Shown: positions 23,990 through 34,972, counted from the first letter of the stretch. The stretch: DNA of 64,000 nt from Ctenosaura bakeri (GCA_948474755.1 CAOLHI010001297.1:372001-436000); one strand, 5' to 3'. The notes: generated by a model from the sequence alone, not told the origin. A program made the numbers and translations.

Positions 23990-24160
23990 AGACAATCTAA
24001 AATGAAACAAGAGATAGTGCCAGAAGATGATACTTCCAAGTTGGAAGGCACTCAGAAGACTACTGGGATACAACAGAGGACAACAACACAAGTGGTGCAT
24101 GATGATGCAACTGGACTTAAACCATAAGAACATTTAGCTGTAGATGTGGTAAAACAGGAA

Positions 24161-24320
24161 ATGGAATGTATAAACATTGCAATACTAGGAGTGAGTGAGC
24201 TAAACGGGGTAGAAATATGACATTTTGAGTTAGATAATTGCACAGCATTTTACCGAGGAAATGAAATCTAAGAAAAATGGGGTAATGTTAATAGTAAGGA
24301 GAGATGTGGCAAAATCAGAC
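24161..24320 (+). pseudogene. Bov-B ORF2 endonuclease, N-terminal remnant
   Basis: Translation from 24161 gives MECINIAILGVSELNG, matching the RTE/Bov-B block 'INIDILGISELKW' with the catalytic-site Glu of APE-type endonucleases retained. Downstream the frame meets TGA and TAA but still follows the family outline (HFELDN, FYRGNE, then a GNVNSK-like region). Known family role: nicking target DNA to prime reverse transcription. This copy is inactive. Confidence 0.75.
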
Positions 24321-24323
24321 AAA

Positions 24324-24823
24324 GGCCATTTCCTCACGAGGGAATTAAAACGGCCCAGTGCGTTCTCTCACGGAGGTCATCTGCGCCTTGGAGTGGGCTA
24401 GGTCCAGACTACTTACCTGAGATCTGCACCTCAGTCTGCTCTGAAATGCCCCCAACTGATCTTCCAGCGTGCTTTTTAAAGAACGGTAGAAAACTGTTCT
24501 TTAATTTTTCAGAGTGCGCCATTGCATTCCTGCTCACTTGTGCAGATTCGCAGGCTTGTACCAATGTGAGCATGCAATCTGCGGAGGGTGGGCTTTAGGC
24601 GTGGCGAGCTTCAGCAGTTGGTCAGGACCCACAAACAGTCGGAAGCTACCATTTTGGAAGCCGGAGCAGTGTGGATCTAAGACCTCGCACTGCTCCAATT
24701 CACCCTGGATGAGATGGAGGAGCCCTGTGGAAGGCCTTAAGGGACAGTCTGCATTGGTCCGTGCCCAGAAGATCCAGTAAGTAATGGCACGGAGCGATTC
24801 CCTCGCCTCGTGCGGAAATGACC
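24324..24823. mobile_element. MITE, 500 bp, AAA duplication (PIF/Harbinger-like), inside Bov-B
   Basis: Ends read GGCCATTTCCTCACGAGG and, reverse-complemented, GGTCATTTCCGCACGAGG. AAA flanks both sides (24321-24323, 24824-24826). The core is CpG-richer than its surroundings. It interrupts the Bov-B endonuclease ORF, so it is younger than that element. The 88- and 108-residue frames in it show no transposase. Confidence 0.85.
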
Positions 24824-24860
24824 AAAGTCTAAAATAAAGTACAACACAAAGACTAACCAA

Positions 24861-25139
24861 ATAATATCAATAGGACTTCATGGAAAACCCATCAGTATAA
24901 TCATAATCCAAGTTTATATTCCAGCGCCAGAGGCAGAAGAAGAAAAAAAATTGAAAGATTCTATGCTGGAGTCTAGGAGGAAATTGGCCACAGACCAAAA
25001 CAGGATTTTCAGACCAAAACAGGGTTTTATGTTGGTATTAGGTGCCTGCAATGTAAAAGTAGGAAACAGGGCAGAATCAAAGATTATGGGAAAATTTGGG
25101 ATCTGTAATAAATATTACATTTTGTTTTATAACTACTGA
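24861..25139 (+). pseudogene. Bov-B ORF2 endonuclease, second remnant
   Basis: An uninterrupted 92-codon frame. It contains GLHGKPISIIIIQVYIPAPE, the RTE block normally ending 'QVYAPTSD', then LVLGACNVKVGNRAESK, which corresponds to 'LGDWNAKVGN'. The catalytic Asp of the GDWN motif is replaced (GACN), so the enzyme would be inactive even apart from the split. The frame ends in unrelated sequence near 25110-25139. Confidence 0.8.
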
Positions 25140-26359
25140 GTCAGTCTATCTAAAATTACTGTAATAAGAACATGCTACCTTAAATAAACAGTTTGGTTCT
25201 GAGGAACAAGTAAAACTCTAGTCCTGTTACACAAAGGTTGTGATAAAAGGCTGAAGTCAGGCAACCTGATAGTGACAGAGTGCCTTACTGGATTGGAACT
25301 GCCATACCAATCTGAAGGAGAATAAAGGGCCTGTCATACAGTCTACATTACATAATTTTGCATATAATTAGCTACGTAGCAGAGGTGTTAAGAAGTGCTG
25401 TTGTTGAATTGAAAAGATGCATAACAGGACACTCGCAACTGTGTCCTGATATGCATCATACCCTCCTGAAACACATTGGCACTCCCTAGCTGGTATTCTG
25501 ATGAACGAGGGGACAAATACACATTGCATCAGTTCCAAAGTGTATCCATCACTTTGATGGCTCCTCTACATATTAACATAAGAGCAGTCTCTCAGTGGAT
25601 GCAGATGTTACAGAACTGCCCAATTCTAATTCCCACAGAGATTAAGTTCACTCATGAAGACTTAAGTCCCCAAGAGCATTCCAGCCAGTATTTCTAGAAT
25701 GACAATAAAATTTTAAAAAGAATACAGTTGTCATTCCCATGTATGACTTAATATCCTTTCCCCTGCTTCATTGTATCTGTTTAAGGATTAAAGAAGAATG
25801 TGAACCCTCCCTGATAACCAATCAATAGATAATTTGAAAAGAGTTAAAGTTTACTGCCTCACATTGAGAGAAAAAATTAACTTTAGGTTGCCATAGATTT
25901 GTCATTTTTGCTTCACTTCTGCAGGAAAATGTTTCACTCATCCCATTTTAAAGTATTTTAGACTTTTAACACTGTACAGCTGTTGGCTGTACACACTTGT
26001 AGCATAGAGACACGACATCGTTTAAAGAGATTTCTATAGATTTTTATTCCCCCCCCCAAAAAAAAAAGCTACTGCAGAGAAAATGGAATATAAAATACAT
26101 AGGATCTCTCCCATTTCTGCTTTTGGTTTAATCAATAAACAACTTTAGCATCTGATAACTGAGAGCATGTGATGTGAGAAAATGTGGGAAAAGAATGCCA
26201 AGATGAGTTAGTAAATAAAGCATATTCTTCATAGGCACACTGCACTAAAGGCAAAGATCAAATCAATAATATGAACTGGTCGTATGGCAATATAGGCTAG
26301 CTCCATCCCTTGCCTGTGGCTCATCTAGATGCAGTGCCTACATGCTGGGACACTGGAGC
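25140..26359. other. Unassigned sequence
   Basis: No gene or named repeat seen. A C8A10 run occurs at about 26050-26067. Confidence 0.5.
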
Positions 26360-27350
26360 TTAAAACGTAAGGAAAGCCATGTTGGATGAGACCAAACAGT
26401 TATGATGTCTACCATTCTATTCACAAAGTGGCCTAACTGTTGCCTAAAGGTAGTCCACCCAGAAGTTCATCACTGCAACTGCATCTTCTGCCTTATGTTA
26501 TTTAGCAACAGATATATAGAAATATACTGGGACTGGCATGCTGAATAAGTCCAAAGTACACCTATATATGCTTTTTTTTTCTTGGTCATTGTGGAAGGTG
26601 GCATTATTTTCCTCTCCCCAAGATGAATAGAGTTCTCCAGGACTCACCTTTTAGTTGCTGTATCTCTTCCATGGCCATTCAGTAACTGGTGAGTGGATCA
26701 GAGAATGATCCCATAGCCAGTCACAGAATTACTACATTAACTCTGAAACCCAATAGGACCCAGAATATCTCAGTAGATTATGTAACTGTTCTGCATCTGG
26801 CTATGTCTTCATAGCCAATGGCATCTCTGATTCCCCTTCTGCTTTCCAGCAGCTACAGAATGGCCATGTGGTAGGAGATTCAGCAGCTAAAAGGTGATTC
26901 TGAGGTAGGTGTTTCACAGGAGAGACATAGAATAGAATAGTTCCATCAGCAGAACTTTTATGCTACACTCTGGAATACAGTTTCTTGAACTACCTTTGAT
27001 ACTGGTCTGTATATGTGTATGAATACATATATACGGCTCTAATCTCTATGATATACTCTGTCCCCAAGTTGATAGGTATCATTAGATCTTGTAGCAGTGA
27101 ATTACACATTTTAGCAATGAGGTATGAAGTGCTTTGATCCCTTTTTCTGCCCTGAATCTCTCACCATTCAGCTTCAGTGGATGAACCAAGGGTCTAAGTA
27201 TTATGAGAATGGAAAGAACACTTCCCTTTCTACACCAATATTACATCTCCCCTTTCCTGAAACACACAACATAACCTTTCATCACATGAGTCTAATCCAC
27301 TGATAACTTTGGTCACCCTCTTCTGCACAAAGGCATAATTAAGTTGCATT
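26360..27350 (-). mobile_element. Old CR1/L3-like LINE fragments (antisense, broken)
   Basis: Separate blocks follow the order of a sauropsid LINE-derived repeat read in antisense. First comes AAGCCATGTTGGATGAGACC with ACAAAGTGGCC (26370-26435). Later come TTGTAGCAGTGAATTACACA, CCTGAATCTCTCACCATTCA and GCTTCAGTGGATG (27085-27185), ending in TTTGGTCACCCTCTTCTGCA (27308-27327), the antisense of the CR1-type QRR/TK block. Unrecognised sequence intervenes at about 26480-27010. Confidence 0.55.
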
Positions 27351-27417
27351 ATGACTGTAATGTAACAAAGGATTACTTCACTCCCTTTTGTAGTATATCT
27401 GTACCTATGTGAGTTAA

Positions 27418-27480
27418 TATTTATTTATTTATTGAATGTATATCTTATCTTTCTCCCAAAATGGGATTCATGGGATTTTA
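27418..27480 (-). mobile_element. LINE 3' terminus (antisense)
   Basis: TATTTATTTATTTATTGAATG followed by TATATCTTATCTTTCTCCC resembles the reversed 3' end of L2/L3-type LINEs ('GGGATAAAAATAAATAAATA'). Confidence 0.45.
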
Positions 27481-28659
27481 TAGTTGCAGAGGTTTATAGC
27501 CGCAGAGGTCAATACTATATTGCTGGGTTTTGTTTCTTTGTTTGTTTTGTACCATAGGTGAGCAGCTCATAGTATTATAATGTTTCTTTTTAAAAATAAC
27601 TATTCACATTGTTTTTTGAAAAATGAGCAAGTAAAAATTTATGTTTGCTCAATAAGAGTAAATAACTACTTTTTGGAGCATGGAACTACTTACTCTTAAG
27701 TTACCAGCTATTAAAATAACCTTTAAAAAGATATCCTTTGAAATTTGACTTTGGTGGCACCCCAGATTTTGGGGAGTTATGAGTGAGAAAAACCATCACA
27801 CCGTTCCTGTGAACTTCACAAAGAACCTTGCTAGGCACCCGTGGAAACAGAATGCTAGATGAGATGTACTATCATCCATTTGGGTGCGTCTTATGTTCTT
27901 GGGCCAAAAACTTCTTAGACCTGATGCTCTTGGCTTAAGAGGCTTGGGAGCCTAGAAACTAAATTGGCTCACTGAACAATGATAGAAGTTTGTTTACACT
28001 GAACTTCATTGTGTTTCATGGCTATTTTATACACTCATTTTTGTTAGTATTCCTTAGGCAATGAAGATGATGAAAGACGGCCATAAAAGGTATTTTAGCA
28101 CCAACATTGAGTGCCTCTTCTATATTTCTGCTCTAGCTTTTGGTAATTGCCTATTCTATACCTTGCTGGGGAACTGTTTTGTAGACATTTTACATTAAAC
28201 TTAAATTTCATTATGAAGAACGCAAACACGATCAGCTCTTTTAATAGCTCTTCTGCCTATTGATCTGAAATATATGAGCGTATAGTGCTCCATGTAAATT
28301 GATAAACAATGCCATATTTGTGTTTTCCATGGTCTTTATGGGGTTTGCAAGGTCTTCCTTTTGTTTTACTTCGTAAACAGCGAATCAATTATTTCTGAAG
28401 AGGCTCATGTTTTTTGTAGCTTTTGCCTCTTTTGAAGATCATACAGAAGAAGGTGGCTATTCTTCATACTCTCCAACATTTATTTGATGAAAACTGACAT
28501 ATGTGTTTGGGGAGGAAGATATAGGAAATAAGAAACATGGAGGGAATTGTGGGCAAACCAAGGAAGAAATGCAAAGTGAGGGAGGGAGGAAGAGGAAAAG
28601 GAAAAGGAAGGGAAGGAGAAAGAATGGGAGAAGACACAGTGGGGAAAATACGAAGGAAG
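27481..28659. other. Unassigned sequence
   Basis: AT-rich, then GA-rich from about 28550. No gene. The frames at 28464-28728 are pyrimidine-strand artefacts. Confidence 0.5.
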
Positions 28660-29215
28660 CATATATTCCAATATTTCACAGATGAAAACCAGGACACATT
28701 TGGCTAAGCAACACCAGAATGTGGTCAAGATGGCAAATGTTATTTAAAAAGGAGAACAGAGAAGATAGCAGAGGCTGCAGCAGTTTCCTTTGCCTGAGGC
28801 TACTGCAAAGGGCAGGATTCCACCTCCTCCTCACCTCTCACCCCTGCTGAGTTAAAATGAATATTAACTATGTTTGCATGTTGAACTCAGTTATCAGCAG
28901 TTGAAGGAAACTGAGACAAAGGGGGAAGTGGGAGGACAAGATCAGTCATGTAGGGATTCGGGGGCAGGGGAAGGGAAGGGCAATTTGTTGTGGGCAGCAA
29001 TATTTTTGGGACGTCTTGACCTGTGGCCATGCCCCTGTGCTCCCTGGCCATGTCCCGCACACAGTGGCCCTGCCCCCTCCCACTCCACTCCACACACCCC
29101 AAGCTCCACTACTGGACAAGACTGTTCTTCTTTTTAACAGCTGAAAAGGTGGAACAACACAAGATAAGTTGGGATTGTCCCTGAGAAACTGGGTCAGTTG
29201 GAGGGCATGAGGCAG
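28660..29215 (+). repeat. Unnamed long dispersed repeat, copy 1 (carries an empty insertion site)
   Basis: Aligns in blocks with 52310-53120: TTTCACAGATGAAAACCAGG, then CAGAATGTGGTCAAGATGGC, GCAGCAGTTTCCTTTGCCT, TTGAACTCAGTTATCAGCAG and GGGATTGTCCCTGAGAAACT. At 28717-28729 the TGTGGTCAAGATGG site is uninterrupted, whereas the 52-kb copy carries a 377-bp insertion there. Family unknown. Confidence 0.7.
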
Positions 29216-29488
29216 TCGTGAGGAACATGGAGATAAGACAAAGAAAGCAGAGAGGGAGTCAAGGCAGAGTGGAAGCCAAGACTGTAGCTCAGCGATCCAG
29301 GGAACCTGGTGGTGATAAAGGCCACCAATCTGGAGATAGAAGGTGGAGGCTAAAATCAAAAGGAAAAAAAAAAAATCACACAACCAAAGTAGGTTGTAGA
29401 AAAGTAGAAGTCCAGTAATAAAGACAAAAATGGTTGTGGGGAGAGAAGGAAGTGGCAAGAGAGATGAACCAAAGAGGAGGAGAAGAAA

Positions 29489-29524
<36 letters not shown>

Positions 29525-30070
29525 GGAAGGAAGGAAGGAAGGAAGGACAAAAATTATTTGATGGTCACAAGTAAAAGAATGGAGAATACATAAAATGAGA
29601 AGATAAACAAAAGGAGCAAAAGGGAAAGAACAGGATGAAAGAAGAAACAGAGTGGGAGAAAACAAGAAAAGAGAAAAAAACTGGCAAGGAAGAAAGGAAG
29701 AAATAGTTAAAAGGAAAACAAGAGAAAAAGGCAGAAAAAGAAAAGAAAAGAAATCATGCAAGAATGAGAGCCAGAAATTGCCTCTTGGGTTGAGCCTCTC
29801 AAGTCTAAAAGCCCACCGAAGCTGGAACCAATTACCCAAAAATGAAATAGTCCTGAGCAGTTGTGATAGGCCAGACATGATGAAACTTCTACCCATCCTT
29901 AAAAGGCCTGAGCCCAAGGGAAGTACCCAACAAACAAGGGGAGAGAGGAAGGAGGAAAGACACAGAGGGACAAACAAATATGGAAGGGATAAAACAAAGG
30001 GCAGCGATTGTTGAAGAAGAGAGAGGAAACCTTGTGCGCACACATAAACACACACCCACAGGAAAAGAAG
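29216..30070 (+). repeat. Purine-rich tract with (GAAA)n and (GGAA)n
   Basis: Strong strand asymmetry, with the plus strand mostly A and G. Includes about ten GAAA units (29485-29524) followed by about five GGAA units (29525-29546). It yields a 438-residue minus-strand frame (28946-30262) rich in Phe, Leu, Ser and Pro, which is a composition artefact. Confidence 0.9.
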
Positions 30071-30248
30071 TACCTGCTCCCAAGCCAGAAATACACTCAG
30101 TTTAAGAGGTCTCCAGAACAGACAGTGTGAGCTGCTTGAACTTATGTCCAACCTAAAATGACTGAATAAAAAACCTGAGGGCCTAAGACCCTCCGTCTTC
30201 TCATGAAATCCCATGCCAACACAAGGTCTGGTGCAAGATCTTATCTGG

Positions 30249-30450
30249 GGCCATTTCTGCACTACACTGTTATTGTGCTATTATTCCAGTTTCAACATCC
30301 TATGGAATCCTGGGGTTTGTAGTTTACTGAGCCCAAAGAACTCTCTGGCTGAGAATTCTAAATGCCCCTTCTTCAACTACAAACCCCAGGATTTCATAGG
30401 CTGTTGAAAGTGGAATAATAGCACTATAACAATGTAGTGCAGAAATGGCA
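30249..30450. mobile_element. Palindromic MITE, 202 bp, TGG duplication, copy 2
   Basis: Starts GGCCATTTCTGCAC and ends GTGCAGAAATGGC plus A, flanked by TGG on both sides (30246-30248, 30451-30453). The long arms pair almost throughout: CACTGTTATTGTGCTATTAT against AATAATAGCACTATAACAAT, and ATCCTGGGGTTTGTAGTTTA against CTACAAACCCCAGGATTTCA. The best-preserved member of the family here. Confidence 0.88.
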
Positions 30451-30454
30451 TGGA

Positions 30455-31205
30455 AAATCTCAGGACAGCTGTGAATCATGGTCATCACAAGATCTCCCTT
30501 CTTCAGGCCAATTCTAAGAAAACAGAGAAATTGAGAGGAGGAGTGTCCTGTGCTTACAAATGCCAAGGAAAGCAGGCTCTGGTAGGGCTGAGTGGTCACA
30601 GGAGGGGCAGAATAAGGATAAATTTAGTAACATGGTCTTAGACATTCCCAGGTCACTCATGGGAAACAAGCAGCCAGGAAGAACAAAGCTCAGATGTGGA
30701 CACGTAGTAAAACATTTCATTCTTTGGAGCATATGAAAACAAATGGCTATCAGAGCCATGATGCCCTGAATTGACTGAGGGCAGGGAAGGGCAACTACAT
30801 GGGACCAGGTGCCAATTTTCCCCACAGACCACCTCACTGGCTGCAACTCCTCCCCAGCAAGCACCGAAACCTCCATTTTAACCCACAGTCTCTCTCAAAA
30901 TAGTAATCAGAAGTGAGGTCATGCTATTTCCTGTTACCATTTTAAAAAGGACTGAAAAAAAAACAGCTGTATTTGGGAGTGCAGTGAAGGTCCTAAAGGA
31001 TCTACTGGAACATTTTCATGTCTTTTCACTGCTTCCCATGCAATTTGGGGTGAAAATTGCATGAAGTTAAGAACTGTGTATTTTTTTTTAAAAAAGAGGG
31101 GAGGGATCTGTTACTATGGTCAATAGCTCTCTCCCAGGGTTTACAATTTATTAATTCACCACATCAGATTGATATCTCCATGTGGCTAATATGAAAAATC
31201 ATTCC
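30455..31205. other. Unassigned sequence
   Basis: No gene. The 120-residue minus-strand frame at 30514-30876 has no recognisable domain. A T10A6-type run lies at about 31081-31096. Confidence 0.5.
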
Positions 31206-31208
31206 ATG

Positions 31209-31877
31209 TGTCTGACAGGGTCACTGTAAGTGCATGGAGGCAGGAACGGCTGAAAGGCCAAAGTTAGGAAAATTCCGGTCAAGCCAGGGACCCCTCTAGA
31301 CATTCTGACCATTAAACAGACAAAGGGCCCTTCGTACTGGTATGGCAGCTCAATAGAATCACAATCAGCCTGCCAAGTGAGGGCAATTTCCATTCTACCT
31401 ATGCCTTTGTCTCACTCGGGCAGAGTCATTCACATGACACTGAGGAACATTCAGCCAGAGATGTTCGCCATTGAGGGCTTTTGAGCTAACCCTCCTTGCT
31501 ATTGTTCCCCCCTGGAGAGAACTAGCCCTCCAGGTATATTTTTTTCTATAAAAACGCCATGTTTTTAGCTTTTCAGGGGTTCGCTTACATTTTTCCTCCC
31601 GAAATGCTGTCACTCTGTTTGCTGAGCATTCCCCTCAGCCCCCTGCCCCTGTGCTGAGTTTCACCGCTCTCAAACCTCTGTTTCAACTTTGACTACCTGG
31701 GCTTCAAGACCCATACCAAAAACCTCCTCTAAAAATCCCTCTATCCCACTCCATCCTTTTATTTCTATAGTTCTCTGTGTGAATGTGTGGCATACACTGG
31801 TTTGGCTGTATTTTAATAAAAACAACAATTATTATTTACTTCGGTTTGCTCCTTGACTTGGCCTGACCCCGTAGACA
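31209..31877 (+). mobile_element. LTR-like segment of an endogenous retroelement
   Basis: Begins TGTCTGAC and can be ended at GTAGACA, giving a short TGTCT/AGACA inverted repeat. In the expected order it has a TATA box (CTATAAAAACGCC, about 31546) and an AATAAA signal (about 31815) followed by a GT/T-rich stretch. A TTTGGAG sequence near 31959 resembles the start of a primer-binding site, so U5 may extend further. No target duplication was found at these ends and no viral gene was recognised. The class is undetermined. Confidence 0.55.
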
Positions 31878-32175
31878 GTGGGTAAAAGATCTCGCTCCAT
31901 TGCCCTGCCTCTCGTATTGCCAGCTTGTGCTCTTCTGACTAATTCCCAACTTTGTAATTTGGAGCACACTTAGGTGTCCCTCACGGGACCCCCAGAAATC
32001 AGGGTAACAGGGCTTTGGGGGGAATGGCGAGGTGCTTTGGTGATTGCAGAACTAGGGCCCAGGGACTGTACGAGGCCTGTGGATCACACTTTTCTCAGAC
32101 CTGACCTAGGCTACCATGTCACCTGCCTTAAGACTCCTGACATGGAGAAAATATATGTTTTTGCCTACACCCAAG
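31878..32175. other. Sequence downstream of the LTR-like unit, no coding remnant
   Basis: If the upstream unit is a 5' LTR, a leader would lie here. I see no gag-like frame. The 81-residue frame at 31974-32219 ends in a CA repeat. Confidence 0.4.
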
Positions 32176-32203
32176 CCACACACACACACACACATACACA
32201 CAC
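32176..32203. repeat. (CA)n microsatellite
   Basis: About 13 CA units with one TA interruption. Confidence 0.95.
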
Positions 32204-32860
32204 CACATCAAAAGCATGATGGCTTAAGGCCTGGCAACACGGCCTGATACTTTCTTTCTCTGAATGTGAGTGTATTTCTCAGTACACGTTTTTTCTTCCA
32301 TCAAACTCTAGAAAATGGGCAAGCTATAAAATTAACACATCTGTCATTAAGTTATTAAAATGTTACATAATAAGACCATGGAGAAGTGTTTTTTTGCTGT
32401 CTGCTCTGAAGATGACCCCACTATTGCTGAATCCTCTGTTTATTCTTTGGGAACTTCAGTATATCTTTCGTGGTTGCTAGGCAACTGTGACTGCATTCTT
32501 GGGCCGAGGAGTTAAACATTAACAGCATTGAGGTTTATTTCCCTGGAGGAGGGTGTGCATGTGTGTGTGTGTGTGTGTGAAGCCACAGTGGGATCAAGTT
32601 GATTTTCATTCCACGTGTGCTTATATCTTTCAAAAATAATGGCCAAAGTTTCTCAGGTAGCCAACATTACTTAACAATTGCTGAGTAGGGAAGCAAACAG
32701 TGAAATTACAAGGGTTTTGTCATTATTGTTTTTTGGGGGGTGAGGGGATAAACTTCTGTTTACAATGTTGGAAGGGTAAAACGGTTAGCCTAACAGAAAT
32801 CCCTGATAGGAGTGCCAGAATAAAAACTGTGTGTGGCTTCTGTATTGTTTCTGTAGTAAA
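32204..32860. other. Unassigned sequence
   Basis: Apart from the GT microsatellite, nothing recognised. Confidence 0.45.
32558..32579. repeat. (GT)n microsatellite
   Basis: About ten GT units, preceded by a shorter GTGTGCAT run. Confidence 0.9.
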
Positions 32861-32938
32861 AAAAGGAATTTCAGCAGGTATTCGTATTATCTGATTGCAT
32901 GACAATGAATACCTCCTGAAATTCCCTCTTCTACACAG
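32861..32938. repeat. Short palindromic repeat, copy 2 of 2
   Basis: GGAATTTCAGCAGGTATTC and its partner AATACCTCCTGAAATTCCCTC are inverted around TGCATGACAAT, followed by TTCTACACA. Same unit as 13486-13560. Here the arms pair better. Confidence 0.65.
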
Positions 32939-33000
32939 CCATATATATATATATATGAGAGAATACTATATAGATAGATATAGATATAGATATATGAGAG
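32939..33000. repeat. (AT)n and (TAGATA)n microsatellites
   Basis: An AT run at 32940-32956 and a TAGATA/TATAGA run to about 32995. Confidence 0.9.
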
Positions 33001-33699
33001 AAAGTATTTTATATTAACTTCAGTTATTAGAATTACTGCAACAGAGCAATCCCAACCCTGTCAAAGGATGGTTGAGGTAGTTAAAATGACGTCAAAGTAC
33101 ATCTGCCAGCAGAGATGAGCTCCCTCAGTGGGGCAGCATCCCTACATTTGGGGCGCCTGATATACCCAAAGAAAGCTCCATAGGGATGGGTATACCAATG
33201 GCTGTGTTTCCACTGGGTGTTCATGCGGAGGGGCTGGAGCAATCTTGGATGTGCTAGATCAAAAGCTTGCTCTCTTTCCTAGTATAACCCCAGACTGAGC
33301 TTGATGCACCCTCTTTCTATCAGATTACCTGATATTTTAAGGGCTATAGAAGAAAGCATCCAATTTTGATATCTCTGGAATAACAAAGGTGAGAGATGAA
33401 ATGGCTGTTGGCCCATCTTTCTTTCCCTTTATGTTTAATTCCATTAAACATAACTGACCCAGCCCAAGAAAAAGTGCTGCAGTAACAAAGCTATGTGCTG
33501 AGTGGCATCAAGTACCACCCAGGTAAGGAGGGAAGCAAATTATACTGTTTCCATTTCTTTTATATTGTCCAGTTTCATGGGGAGGGAGAACTGGCTGTTC
33601 CCATTAGAGTTGATGCATGGAGTCTGGAGATATGAATGGATGGAATCAGCTCAAGTACTGGACCAAGAATCTGGCACCTGCTGTTCAGTGTCTCTGACT
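33001..33699. other. Unassigned sequence
   Basis: No gene or known repeat recognised. Confidence 0.45.
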
Positions 33700-34080
33700 A
33701 GTGTGGCCAAACTTTCAAAATAGCGATAAGGGACAGATCAAGTTCCTGGCATACAAGGATGACAATTAGAAGACAGCTATTAACAAGTCTGAGTTCTCCA
33801 AAAATACCAAATGGAAATATTGATTTCAGCTAATATCTCTTTTAAATTAACATATTGTCCATCTTCATAAATTACAAGATGCACACATTTTTCTCATTAG
33901 GGAGGGCCCATACCCCAAAATATCATCTTCTTCAGTCTATAAGAAAGGAAAAGTTTTCCAGCTCTTAAATAGGGGACACCTCTTATAACAAGTTACACCG
34001 CTGTATCATATGAAGGACATGCTTTTCAAACCTCAAATTAAGAACTTCCCTTATAATAAGGGATGCTCACAACCCTAATG
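33700..34080 (+). repeat. Unnamed dispersed repeat, copy 1 of 2
   Basis: Aligns with 45395-45690 over shared blocks: CAAACTTTCAAAATAGCGAT with AAGGGACAG, TATTGTCCATCTTCATAAAT, TACAAGATGCACACATTT and TTCAGTCTATAAGAAAGGAA. It ends with ACTTCCCTTATAATAAGGGA, a small inverted repeat. Same orientation in both copies. I cannot name the family. Confidence 0.6.
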
Positions 34081-34170
34081 ACTCATCACATGGAATAATT
34101 GTCCATAGATCCTAGAAGCTTGCCCAACAAGTGTAGTGGATGAGCAAGGTGGTAAGGCCTAATGTACAAA

Positions 34171-34187
34171 TCTCTCTCTCTCTCTCT
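34171..34187. repeat. (TC)n microsatellite
   Basis: Eight TC units. Confidence 0.9.
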
Positions 34188-34210
34188 GTCCTTCTGAGTA
34201 TGTGTATATA

Positions 34211-34693
34211 GTCAGTTCTCCATGTTCAAGTGGGCTAGGGGTATAGGACCACTGCGAAGTCGAAAAACAGAACATGCAGAGAAGAAACTTTATTTTACAT
34301 TCATTTAAAACAGTTGGTGAAAATCTGATTTGCTCGTCTGTTAGGAGAGACAGGACTGTCACATGTATAATGTCAAAGCAATGAGAGCATGGGACCATGT
34401 GACTCACTTTCTTCCAGAGGGCTTTGCTGCCATTGGTGAAGGTATACAACTAACACAGGATCAGACATTGAGAGGTGAGTGGGGTCATCATTAAAGAAGT
34501 CTGGGGCTTCTCTCTCTGCATTGACATGGGTGCTTACAATGCTTTTTCACAGTAGAAAAACCTTATTTTAAGGGGTAACAGCCCAAAGGCGTAATGACAT
34601 CACTTTCCTCTCTTGTCCCTTGGAGGGAGGGGTGTAAAAACCCATAAATAATCAAATTTGTGAAAGTTAAACCCTTGAATGAGGAGAACAGAC
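34211..34693. mobile_element. Tc1/mariner (pogo/Tigger)-like MITE, about 480 bp
   Basis: Left end GTCAGTTCTCCATGTTCAAG and right end, reverse-complemented, GTCTGTTCTCCTCATTCAAG form an imperfect terminal repeat. Inner motifs GGACCACTGCGAAGTCGAAA and AAATTTGTGAAAGTTAAACC resemble the 'CCGCGAA...' blocks of Tigger-type elements common in reptiles. No transposase frame, so non-autonomous. The exact TA duplication is not clear. Confidence 0.65.
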
Positions 34694-34747
34694 TCTGTGT
34701 GTGTTCCCAGGTATCTTAACTGTTCACAATGTTTTTAGATCTTAGCA

Positions 34748-34972
34748 ATTTGAGTGTTGGAATATGACTCCAGAGACCAGGGTTTGAATCTCCACTAGTC
34801 ATGGAAACCTACTGGGTAGCTTGGGAAAGCTACACTCTCTCAGCCTCAGAAGAAGGCATAGTCAAACCCCCTCTGAATAAATCTTGCCAAGAAAACCTCG
34901 AAATAGGTTCACCTTAAGGTCACCATAAGTCTGAAATGACATAAAGGCCCACAACAACAGCATCAACAACAC
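34748..34972 (+). mobile_element. Sauria-type SINE
   Basis: Ordered signature: GGAATATGACTCCAGAGACC, AGGGTTTGAATCTCCACTAG (box B-like), CATGGAAACCTACTGGGTAG, CTCTCTCAGCCTCAGAAGAA, AAATCTTGCCAAGAAAACCT and CACCATAAGTCTGAAATGAC with a CAACAACA tail. The head is slightly truncated. Confidence 0.85.

Larger units (their letters stand above)
23990..25139 (+). mobile_element. Bov-B (RTE) LINE 5' part, split by a MITE
   Basis: The left part (23990-24320) contains a Bov-B-like 5' leader (GTGCCAGAAGATGATAC, then GGTGCATGATGATGCAACTG) and the start of the endonuclease ORF at 24161. The right part resumes after the MITE and carries the rest of the endonuclease domain to about 25110. Reverse transcriptase is not present, so the copy is 3'-truncated or cut off. 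Recognition rests on the protein motifs described in the two pseudogene entries. Confidence 0.8.

Noticed and set aside
28946..30262. 438-residue minus-strand reading frame
   Set aside because: Low-complexity Phe/Leu/Ser/Pro-rich product of a purine-rich plus strand, including translated GAAA and GGAA microsatellites. No domain, and it ends in an unrelated repeat.
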